From Bacteroidales bacterium UBA1800 (GTDB taxonomy: Bacteria > Bacteroidota > Bacteroidia > Bacteroidales > VadinHA17), in contig DCFQ01000066.1 of assembly GCA_002319915.1 (NCBI GenBank), positions 58,588 to 79,438 on the forward strand: a stretch of 20,851 nt of DNA, given 5' to 3'. The notes beneath the pieces were generated by a model, which saw only the letters and a program-made list of their open reading frames with translations, was not told the origin of the DNA and did not search any database. Positions 1 through 6,627 of this stretch are shown one piece after another; position 1 is the stretch's first letter, and every line of letters starts with the position of its first letter. The position numbers and the translations under genes were made by a program.

Positions 1-669
1 GGGAATGCATTAAGGGCTGCTGTACTCGGGGGAAACGACGGCCTCGTATCCAACTTCAGCCTGGTAATGGGCATTGCAGGAGCTTCTGCCGGTCAGAAGG
101 AAGTGATGCTGACCGGGGTCGCAGGCTTGCTGGCCGGAGCGCTGTCGATGGCACTTGGAGAGTGGATCTCGGTCAAAAGCTCCCAGGAACTGTATGAGAA
201 CCAGATGCAGCTCGAAATGGAGGAGCTCGAAACCAACCCCGGGGCGGAGGAAAAAGAGCTTGCCCTCATTTACAGGGCAAAAGGGATCTCCGATGAAGAG
301 TCGGCCAGGATCGCCCACGATGTGATATCCGACAAGACGCGTGCACACGAAGTACTCGTGAAGGAAGAGCTGGGCATTAACAGCGAGGACCTGAAAGGCT
401 CACCGCTTGAAGCCGCTTTCTCCTCATTCCTTCTTTTCTCGGTAGGGGCGATCATCCCTGTCATTCCTTTCTTTTTTACCGGAGGTATGGTTCCTGTTGT
501 CATCAGTGCTCTCCTGAGCGGACTCGGGTTGATGGTCATCGGGGCATCGATCACCCTGTTCACCGGGAAGAATCCCTGGCAGTCGGGTTTCCGGCAGGTC
601 GTTTTCGGGCTAATCGCCGCTGCTATAACCTTCTTCATAGGAAGGCTCATTGGAGTCGGTATTTCATAG
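1..669 (+). CDS. VIT1/CCC1-family iron/manganese transporter, 5' truncated by window edge
   Basis: The frame is open from the first base, so the true start lies upstream; 222 residues are visible and end at TAG. The first residues read GNALRAAVLGGNDGLVSNFS, the first transmembrane segment typical of the VIT1/CCC1 family, which moves Fe2+ or Mn2+ across membranes. The middle part (about residues 55-120) is a charged, Glu-rich cytoplasmic stretch with EMEELE and ELALIYRAKG, corresponding to the metal-binding helical domain of this family. Three hydrophobic segments follow (about residues 138-158, 163-182 and 198-219), including the paired PVIPFFF region. The family usually has about 230 residues and five membrane helices, so only a few residues are missing. 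In bacteria these proteins are thought to detoxify cytoplasmic Fe/Mn. The family call is secure; the substrate is inferred. An internal ATG at 67 is not the start, because the conserved first helix precedes it. Confidence 0.9.
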   Translation, partial: GNALRAAVLGGNDGLVSNFSLVMGIAGASAGQKEVMLTGVAGLLAGALSMALGEWISVKSSQELYENQMQLEMEELETNPGAEEKELALIYRAKGISDEESARIAHDVISDKTRAHEVLVKEELGINSEDLKGSPLEAAFSSFLLFSVGAIIPVIPFFFTGGMVPVVISALLSGLGLMVIGASITLFTGKNPWQSGFRQVVFGLIAAAITFFIGRLIGVGIS

Positions 670-694
670 ATAATCATGCGATCGTGCAATCGTG

Positions 695-792
695 CAATCG
701 TGTTGGAGCTGAGCGACACCCCCGACCAACGCGTCGGGGCAATCGTGTCGTAGCGAAGCGCATACCCCGACCAACGCGTCGGGGCAATCATG
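695..792. repeat. Two tandem 45-base repeats, each with a 7-bp-stem hairpin, plus a partial third
   Basis: Unit 1 is 695-739 and unit 2 is 740-784. Each begins CAATCGTGT and ends in CCCCGAC-CAACGC-GTCGGGG, a perfect 7-bp stem with a 6-base loop (720-739 and 765-784). A third unit starts at 785 (CAATCATG) and stops. Just upstream, ATCGTGCA is iterated at about 681-700. The stem-loops are identical while the linkers differ at several positions. They lie in the gap between the convergent transporter and DUF1003 genes, so they may act in transcription termination or mRNA protection, as REP-like elements do. A short ORF reading through them has no sign of being a gene. Confidence 0.85.
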
Positions 793-861
793 CAAAGAAG
801 ACCAGCATCCAGCGACTTTTGAATGCCCCCCGGCCCCCTGAAGGGGGAGAAAGCCACCGCC

Positions 862-1419
862 TCACTCTTTCCCCTTCTCCTCCAGCAGCCTCTGAAGAAG
901 CTTTATCTGCTCCTGCTGCATCCTGACGAGCTCATCCCACTGCCTGGCACGCAGTTCATCAACTTTCTCATGCAGGCTGAGGATCTCGAGCTCTGATTTC
1001 AGGTTCACCTCGTAATCGTGATTTGCATCAAGCCGGTCCTTTTGGGCATGCCGGTTTTGTGACATCATGATGACCGGTGCCTGGATTGCTGCGATCATCG
1101 ACAGGAAAAGGTTGAGAAGGATGTACGGATAAGGATCGAACGGCTTCCCCCCCCCGATAAGGATCACGGAATTAACGACAACCCATGCCACAAGCACGGT
1201 AATGAAAATGAGAATGAAGGTCCATGACCCTCCGAAGGATGCTACCTTGTCGGCAACCTTCTGCCCTATGCTCAGATTCTCGTTGAATTCATCGTTTATG
1301 TTCCTGCTGATATTTGTTTTATCAGCAATATGCTTCATCACTTTCCGCTCCGGCTCCGGAAGTGATTCAAGATTAACGTTAAAGATCCTGTTTACGGTTT
1401 CATTTAAATGGAGGTTCAT
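862..1419 (-). CDS. DUF1003 family membrane protein
   Basis: This 185-residue protein matches the DUF1003 pattern: a soluble N-terminal part (1-60), a membrane helix at about 65-88, the signature FDPYPYILLNLFLS with a second helix at about 99-118, then QAPVIMMSQNR followed by a basic turn and a charged C-terminal helix (about 140-183) rich in Glu, Leu and Gln that could form a coiled coil. The biochemical role of DUF1003 is unknown. The start is the ATG at 1419, preceded by an A-rich leader as is common in Bacteroidota. It converges with the metal transporter gene to its left and diverges from the DUF4956 gene to its right; the 171-base divergent gap probably holds promoters for both, although I could not place a convincing -7 box there. 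Family assignment is firm, function unknown. Confidence 0.88.
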   Translation of the reverse strand: MNLHLNETVNRIFNVNLESLPEPERKVMKHIADKTNISRNINDEFNENLSIGQKVADKVASFGGSWTFILIFITVLVAWVVVNSVILIGGGKPFDPYPYILLNLFLSMIAAIQAPVIMMSQNRHAQKDRLDANHDYEVNLKSELEILSLHEKVDELRARQWDELVRMQQEQIKLLQRLLEEKGKE

Positions 1420-1590
1420 ATTTTCAGTTTTAGTCGGTTTCTTAAATCCGGACCGCTCAGCGTTCCCCGTCTTAAAAAAATCAGGCGTTTATACTATAAT
1501 GGCTTGACTTTGGCTAATTTAAACTGTAATTTTAATTAATAAAATCGTAACAGGAACCTCATCCAGACAATTAACCCTAAAAAACATAGT

Positions 1591-2187
1591 ATGGAAAAAT
1601 TTTTCGACAGCACTTCTGCAGGAGCTATCCTTGCCCGTTTTGCAATGCAGCTCTTCTTTCTGTTTATCCTTGTAAGGGCACTCTATTTCCGATATACCAA
1701 AAAAGAAAACTTCCTTTTCACCTTTTTCCTGATAGGGATAGTGGTCTTCTTCATATGTACAATAATGAAGATCATAAAGATAGAGCTCGGAATTGGATTT
1801 GGACTATTTGCGATATTCTCCATCCTGAGATTCAGGACCCGCAATTTCAACATAAAGGATATGGCATATATCTTTGCCACGATCGGAATATCCGTGATCA
1901 ATGCCCTCAGCCTTCCTGAACTGACCCTCTGGGGTGTAATGATCATGAACACGGTTATCCTGGCAGCAGTGCTTATCCTTGAGGAGTACCTCAAGAGAAA
2001 CATGTTCAGCAAGTATTCGATAATCTATGACAATATCGAGCTCCTGAAGCCTGCCTGTAAAAACAAGCTCCTGAAGGACATTTCATCCAAAACGGGAAGG
2101 GACATAATCAGGGTAAGCATTGTCAATATCGACTATAAGCGTGAGCTGGCAATACTCGACATCTATTACAAGGACAATATCTCCTGA
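1591..2187 (+). CDS. DUF4956 family membrane protein
   Basis: The protein has 198 residues. The hydrophobic N-terminal half has about four membrane helices (about residues 12-30, 43-62, 66-80 and 95-130), and a cytoplasmic-looking alpha/beta tail follows (about 140-198). The block FGIFAIFSILRFRT-like (here GLFAIFSILRFRTRNFNIKD) is the hallmark of DUF4956. In other bacteria, DUF4956 genes often sit beside VTC-type polyphosphate polymerase genes, which has suggested a role in polyphosphate or metal-linked membrane function; that is association, not proof, and no VTC gene is visible here. The start is the ATG at 1591, with an A-rich upstream stretch and no strong Shine-Dalgarno. The next gene begins 44 bases downstream on the same strand, so the two are likely co-transcribed. 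Confidence 0.85.
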   Translation: MEKFFDSTSAGAILARFAMQLFFLFILVRALYFRYTKKENFLFTFFLIGIVVFFICTIMKIIKIELGIGFGLFAIFSILRFRTRNFNIKDMAYIFATIGISVINALSLPELTLWGVMIMNTVILAAVLILEEYLKRNMFSKYSIIYDNIELLKPACKNKLLKDISSKTGRDIIRVSIVNIDYKRELAILDIYYKDNIS

Positions 2188-2231
2188 CCCGAAATATCCT
2201 GTATCTTGCAGCTGGATCAATATTTCCCCGT

Positions 2232-3128
2232 ATGAAAGTGATTCAGATACTGATGATCAATGTTCTTCTGACAGGCTCCTCAGCTTGCGGGATCGGGGAC
2301 CATCAGAAAGGTACGGTAAAAGGGTATGATCTTAAGTCGCCTGATGAGAGGATAGTGCTGCCCAAATCACTCAACGAAATTTCGGGAATTACCCTTACCG
2401 CCCCTTCCACCCTGGCTTGCATCGAGGATGAGGACGGGATCCTTTTCACCTATGACTTCAGCAGGAAGGAGATCGCAGGGAAGATACAATTCTGGAGCCG
2501 CGGCGACTTTGAAGGAATAGCGAACGTGAATGATACTATCTATGTACTCAGAAGCGACGGCTTCATCTTTGAAATATCAGGAAACGCTCCCGATGCCCCG
2601 AAAGTAACCATTATCCCTACGGGGATCACGCCGTGCGATAATGAGGGGTTATGTTACGACAGCCATGGCAGGAGGCTTCTTATGACCTGCAAGGAATACA
2701 CCGGGAAAGGTTCGGCACATGGCCGTAAAAGGGTACTGTTCGGGTTTGACCTGAAGACCCTCAAACTCTCTGACAAGCCCGTCTATCGATTTGACCTGCA
2801 GGACATCATCAGCCTTGCAGAAAAGCATGATATGCATTTCGCCACTGAACCAAAAAAAGGGAAGCATGACGGGGAGGATATCCTCAGGTTTCACCCTTCC
2901 GATATTGCGATCAGTCCGCTGACCGGAGATATATATATTCTTTCAGCGGTGGACCATACCCTTGGGGTCTTTAATAAAGAGGGCAGGATCAGGGATTTCG
3001 TTATCCTCGATCCTGCCTTGTTCAATCAGCCCGAAGGCATCTTATTCCTTCAGAACGGTGATATGCTTGTTTCAAATGAGGGCGGAAGCGGGCATGCCAC
3101 GATTCTCCGCTTCAACCTCAGGAGATAG
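2232..3128 (+). CDS. SdiA-regulated-domain beta-propeller lipoprotein (YjiK-like)
   Basis: This 298-residue protein starts with a short hydrophobic signal and a lipobox-like SSAC, with Cys at residue 19, so it is probably lipid-anchored in the envelope; the -3 residue (Ser) is not canonical, which weakens this point. The rest resembles the SdiA-regulated family (E. coli YjiK type): LNEISGIT near residue 47, ACIEDEDG, GDFEGIANV, then PCDNEGLCYD, a family in which short repeated beta strands form a propeller-like fold. A late block with HPSDIAISPLTGDIYILSA and QPEGILFL also fits. The ligand is unknown. It follows the DUF4956 gene by 44 bases on the same strand and converges on the next gene with only 12 bases between stops. 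The name comes from the family's E. coli member and does not imply that SdiA is present here. Confidence 0.82.
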   Translation: MKVIQILMINVLLTGSSACGIGDHQKGTVKGYDLKSPDERIVLPKSLNEISGITLTAPSTLACIEDEDGILFTYDFSRKEIAGKIQFWSRGDFEGIANVNDTIYVLRSDGFIFEISGNAPDAPKVTIIPTGITPCDNEGLCYDSHGRRLLMTCKEYTGKGSAHGRKRVLFGFDLKTLKLSDKPVYRFDLQDIISLAEKHDMHFATEPKKGKHDGEDILRFHPSDIAISPLTGDIYILSAVDHTLGVFNKEGRIRDFVILDPALFNQPEGILFLQNGDMLVSNEGGSGHATILRFNLRR

Positions 3129-3140
3129 GCTGAGATAATA

Positions 3141-4043
3141 TCAATATCCCCACTTCTTCATTACTGCCAGATCAGCCTTGACGCTCTCCAGGGGAGTCTT
3201 ACCCTGGTATGATTCCTGTTCGATGATATATACCTTCGCTCCACCGGTCTTTGTTGCCAGGTCAACAACCTGCTTGCAGTTCACGATCCCTTCACCAAGA
3301 ACGCAGCTCTCAAACTTCTCAGGCCCGGCCTTGGCTGCAATCTCATCCTTAACATGCAGAAGCTCGAACCTTCCCGGATACTGGTTCACGACATCGAGAG
3401 CAATAGCACCGCCGTTGTAAAGGTTTCCGATATCGAGCTGTACAACAACCAGCTTGGGATCTATAGCTTTCATCATGATATCAAAAAGTTTCTGGTTATT
3501 CAGCTTCTGGCTGAATTCAAAATCATGATTGTGATAACCGAATTTCATTCCCTTCTTTTGGCACAGCAGTCCGCATTTGTTGAAGATTTCCATGTAATGC
3601 ATGAAATCATCATATGTCTGTCTCATGGAATCGTCCATCCATGGGCTGACAACATATTTCTGCTCCAGGACAGCGGCATCTTCGATCGTCATTTTCCAGC
3701 TGTCGGAAAAGTCCTTATTTGCTTCAATCCAGTGCTCTTTCCCCATTACGGTATGGCCGCTTATCATTTTCAGGCCCAGGCCGTCGAGGATCTTCTTGAA
3801 TTCAGCCGGAGCGTAGCCGTAAAACTTCCTGTCGATATAATTCGCGTGTTCAACATACTTATAGCCCATTTTGGCAATCTGGGTAAGTGAACCGACCGGA
3901 TCCTTTTCCATGTCGTCGCGGATCGAGTAAAGCTGCACGCCGACAATCCCCGTTTTCCCGGCAAATGCCGATCGGGGCAGAATGGCTCCTGCTGCAAGGG
4001 CCATAGCGCCGGTTTTAATAAATGTCCTGCGGGATGTTTTCAT
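3141..4043 (-). CDS. Tat-exported sugar phosphate isomerase/epimerase-like TIM barrel protein
   Basis: This 300-residue protein begins with a twin-arginine signal: SRRTFIK at residues 4-10, a hydrophobic stretch AMALAAGAIL, then a likely cleavage after AFA (28). The mature part is a xylose-isomerase-like TIM barrel (AP endonuclease 2 superfamily): GVQLYSIRDD at 35-44, YVEHANY at 63-69, GYHNHDFEF at 169-177, QLDIGNLYNGG at 202-212, HVKDE at 230-234 and IIEQE at 273-277. The Glu, His and Asp residues in these blocks are the usual divalent-metal ligands. Many Bacteroidota encode such Tat-exported enzymes, some in sugar or inositol-derivative utilisation loci; the substrate cannot be read from sequence. 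No sugar-utilisation genes lie next to it, and the nearest regulator, at 5055-9324, is broken. Fold and export signal are secure; the reaction is inferred only at family level. Confidence 0.87.
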   Translation of the reverse strand: MKTSRRTFIKTGAMALAAGAILPRSAFAGKTGIVGVQLYSIRDDMEKDPVGSLTQIAKMGYKYVEHANYIDRKFYGYAPAEFKKILDGLGLKMISGHTVMGKEHWIEANKDFSDSWKMTIEDAAVLEQKYVVSPWMDDSMRQTYDDFMHYMEIFNKCGLLCQKKGMKFGYHNHDFEFSQKLNNQKLFDIMMKAIDPKLVVVQLDIGNLYNGGAIALDVVNQYPGRFELLHVKDEIAAKAGPEKFESCVLGEGIVNCKQVVDLATKTGGAKVYIIEQESYQGKTPLESVKADLAVMKKWGY

Positions 4044-4143
4044 TGATATTTGCGGATTTAAATAGGTTTAATTGATACTGGTTTAAAGGTATTAAAGTCC
4101 GGGCGAGAAAACAATACAAAATATGTTAAAAGAACTCCATCGC

Positions 4144-4223
4144 CTCCGTGTCTCGTTCGTGATCTCCGTGAAAGAAAATACCATTTCACAGAGTGACACA
4201 AAGAAGACACAGAGATCACGGAG
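4144..4223. repeat. Imperfect inverted repeat of the CACAGAG type
   Basis: The left arm (4144-4173) begins CTCCGTG and ends CTCCGTGAAA. The right arm (4184-4223) begins TTTCACAGAG and ends ATCACGGAG. The reverse complement of the right arm matches the left apart from about a 10-base gap and scattered changes. The loop is about 10 bases. The element ends four bases before the stop codon of the minus-strand gene at 4228, so it could fold in the 3' end of that mRNA. Similar CACAGAG words occur in the gap at about 16940-17000. Confidence 0.7.
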
Positions 4224-4227
4224 ACTA

Positions 4228-4671
4228 TTACTGCTGCAGCAGTGTCTTGATCTTCTGCCAGTAGAATTCGGTTCTTGGCCCGGAACCGTTCCAGGCCTTT
4301 GCAATCTTTTCAAAGCTGTAGGGACCGGCCAGATCGGCAAAATAAAGGAATACCTTCGACGAGATCTCATAGTCGAACATGTCGGGAAGAGTATATTTTC
4401 TGCCGGTCCGGTGATTGTAATCGTCAACCCTCACCTGCCTGATCTGGAAAATTCCTGCGGCATTTTCAAAATCATTAAATGCGAGAGGATTACCCATGGT
4501 CTCAAAAGTCCCAATGGCGCTCATCAGGGAAGCGTAAGGATTTATGGCAGGTGACCGGAATATGGCAAAGCTGGGAGTGTCGGGGGCGACTGCCTTCCCG
4601 GCCAGGGAAAGCAGGATAAAGACCAGCAGCAGTTTCCTCTGGATCCTGTTCCTGAGAAGGAAACTTACCAT
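4228..4671 (-). CDS. Small secreted lysozyme-fold (SLT-like) protein
   Basis: I place the start at the ATG at 4671, giving 147 residues. Its first residues, MVSFLLRNRIQRK then LLLVFILLSLAG ending KAVA, form a good Sec signal peptide with cleavage near residue 29. The frame is open further upstream, to a TTG at 4785, but that would bury the signal. The mature part resembles a lysozyme-like or lytic transglycosylase domain: IGTFETMGNP (53-62, with Glu57 at the position expected for the catalytic acid), AAGIFQIRQ in place of the usual GLMQI, and IAKAWNGSGP in place of the AAYNAGPG motif. Such proteins cut peptidoglycan in the periplasm. Here the motifs are degenerate, so it may be a divergent or inactive relative. 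It has no close partner: 97 bases or more separate it from each neighbour except the repeat at its 3' end. Confidence 0.62.
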   Translation of the reverse strand: MVSFLLRNRIQRKLLLVFILLSLAGKAVAPDTPSFAIFRSPAINPYASLMSAIGTFETMGNPLAFNDFENAAGIFQIRQVRVDDYNHRTGRKYTLPDMFDYEISSKVFLYFADLAGPYSFEKIAKAWNGSGPRTEFYWQKIKTLLQQ

Positions 4672-4811
4672 CCCCGGAATTAACCCTGCCCGCCATGATT
4701 CGGACCCTCTCTCCTCAAACAGCTCCCTCCTGATGCCTGAGTTCAATAAAGACAGCGGATCGGATATCTTAAAACTCCTTTTCAAATGATTAAGTGGTTA
4801 GTTTGATTACT

Positions 4812-4895
4812 GGGACAGGTTAATATTTCTAAATATATTTCGTGTAAAGTATTTATGCATAAGTTACTAAATTTTATCCGGGCGGCACCTGTCCC
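4812..4895. repeat. 9-bp perfect inverted repeat enclosing AT-rich DNA
   Basis: GGGACAGGT at 4812-4820 is matched by ACCTGTCCC at 4887-4895, with about 66 bases of very AT-rich sequence between. It lies upstream of the secreted lysozyme-fold gene (minus strand, start 4671) and 160 bases from the end of the broken regulator gene. It could be the ends of a tiny insertion or a pair of binding sites; nothing in the interior codes for protein. Confidence 0.5.
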
Positions 4896-5054
4896 GTTTA
4901 ACAATTTATCAACAAATAGTGCCTTTTATTGCTCTGATCCTGTACATAATTGAATAACAATAAATCATGATCAAATGTTCATAAAGCCATTCGCACTTTG
5001 AGGGATGAGACCGGTCACCCGGCTGCCAGGGGAGCTTCCGCAAAGGGATTCTCT

Positions 5055-6494
5055 TCAGTTCCCGGAATATTTCTTCGGGGAGACCCCGAAATAGTTCCTG
5101 AATGCCTTTGCGAAATTCGAAGGGTTTGACATCCCAACGCTGTTTGCAATCTCGGTAATGTTCCCCGCTTTCTCCGAAAGCAGTTCAGCGGCCCTGTGCA
5201 GCCTCATGTTCCTGATGAGGGCTCCAGGAGACATTCCTGTGAGTATCTTCAGCTTGCGGGAAAGATGCATTCTGCTCATCCCTATGAGTTCCTGAAGTGA
5301 ACCTACATCGAATGAATAATCACTGATGTTTTCGCTGATTATCCGTGTGATCTTCTCCATAAACCTGTCATCAACAGTAATCATTTTCCCCTGGCCTGCA
5401 ATCAGAAGATTCAGCTTTCCATATTTCAGGCGCAGTTTTTCCCGGAGCGCAAGAAGGTTAGAAATCCTTGTCTTCAGCTCGGTCATGTTAAATGGTTTGA
5501 TAATATAATCATCCGCTCCCGACCGCAACCCCTCGATCCTGTCATCCGTTGTAGCCCTTGCTGTCAGCAGGATTATGGGGATATGGCTCGTGCGCTCGTC
5601 ATTCTTCAGCCGGGAACACAAGCTGATCCCGTCAAGATCAGGCATCATAATGTCAGTCACCACCAGGTCGGGCATCATGGTAAAAGCCGTATTAAGGCCG
5701 GTGAGGCCGTTCTCGGCCTCAATTATCCGGTATTCGGGATCCAGGCTCTTCCCGATAAAGCTCCTAAGGTCCTCATTGTCTTCAATTATGAGTAAGCTTG
5801 TCTTTACTTTATCCCTGCTCCGTGCATACCCGGGATCAAACCTGTCATCGGCAATGAATGGAGGAACTTTCTCAATCCCTGCAGCATTTGCCGGTACAAT
5901 TACATACTCATCGTCAGCAAGGTGTTCCTTTCCCAGCGGAAGCGATACAGAAAACCCGGAACCTTTCCCCCTGGAACTGCTGACGCTTATTGTTCCGTGC
6001 AGCATCGTTACAAATTCCCTTACCAGCGAAAGGCCGATCCCGGTGCCATAGCCTGATGCTTCATGATGGCCTTCAGCCCGGAAGAACCTGTCAAAGATCC
6101 TGGCCTGATCAGCGGGACTTATGCCTGGCCCGGAATCAGTCACCGTCACGTTCAGCCGGGGAGCACCCGATCCGGTCCCGCCGGGTTCAATGCGGGCAAC
6201 GCACCTGACATTTCCGCCCGGCGGAGTGTACCTGAATGCGTTGCTGAGAAGGTTTGAAATGATCTTCTCGGTCTTGTCGCGGTCGAACCAGGTTATCAGG
6301 CCGTCGTGAGGCAGATCGGCAACATATTGTATCTTCTTGCTTTCGGCCAGGGATAAAAACTCGTAAACAAGTATCCGCAGTACTTTGACCAGATCTTCTT
6401 CGGTCAGGACAATCCTCATCTTCCTGGCATCCAGCCGCGAAATGTCGAGCAGCTGGTTCACCAGGTGCATAAGACGCATAGCATTCCTCCTCAT
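5055..6494 (-). CDS. C-terminal piece of the broken regulator: kinase core, receiver, AraC domain
   Basis: Residue numbers count from the first Met (ATG at 6494), which is internal to the original gene. Residues 1-30 are the second HisKA helix (LVNQLLDISRLD). The HATPase domain follows at about 35-190, with the N box NLLSNAFRYTPPGG (81-94), DSGPGIS (120-126) and GTGIGLSLV (150-158). A receiver domain covers about 233-350, with acidic residues EDNED, phospho-acceptor Asp281 in VVTDIMMPD, Thr311 and Lys333. An AraC-type (HTH_18) domain ends the protein at about 378-479, with two helix-turn-helix units near 398-418 and 446-466. The phospho-acceptor histidine lies upstream of the TAA at 6549-6551, so this piece alone cannot autophosphorylate. 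If translated, it would be a soluble receiver/DNA-binding protein with an orphan ATPase domain. Confidence 0.85.
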   Translation of the reverse strand: MRRNAMRLMHLVNQLLDISRLDARKMRIVLTEEDLVKVLRILVYEFLSLAESKKIQYVADLPHDGLITWFDRDKTEKIISNLLSNAFRYTPPGGNVRCVARIEPGGTGSGAPRLNVTVTDSGPGISPADQARIFDRFFRAEGHHEASGYGTGIGLSLVREFVTMLHGTISVSSSRGKGSGFSVSLPLGKEHLADDEYVIVPANAAGIEKVPPFIADDRFDPGYARSRDKVKTSLLIIEDNEDLRSFIGKSLDPEYRIIEAENGLTGLNTAFTMMPDLVVTDIMMPDLDGISLCSRLKNDERTSHIPIILLTARATTDDRIEGLRSGADDYIIKPFNMTELKTRISNLLALREKLRLKYGKLNLLIAGQGKMITVDDRFMEKITRIISENISDYSFDVGSLQELIGMSRMHLSRKLKILTGMSPGALIRNMRLHRAAELLSEKAGNITEIANSVGMSNPSNFAKAFRNYFGVSPKKYSGN

Positions 6495-6627
6495 AGTCCC
6501 AACCAGTTCCGGAATCCTGCCCGACGGTACCTCCTCCCGGGAAATGCTTTAAAGAGGTGCAATGATAAGTGAAAGCGGAGTGCGGATCTCATGGGAAATA
6601 TCCGTGAAGAACCTGGTTTTGATCCTG

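Noticed and set aside
684..926. 80-codon plus-strand ORF through the 45-base repeats
   Set aside because: It is made of repeat-derived RPTRRGN blocks and runs into the antisense of the DUF1003 gene; no family resemblance, so it is a by-product of the repeats.
3117..3134. CTCAG/CTGAG stem between convergent genes as a terminator
   Set aside because: The stem is only 5 bp with no T-run and overlaps coding sequence; too weak to call.
4672..4785. Longer start (TTG) for the lysozyme-fold gene
   Set aside because: It would place 38 polar residues before a clear signal peptide; the ATG at 4671 fits better.
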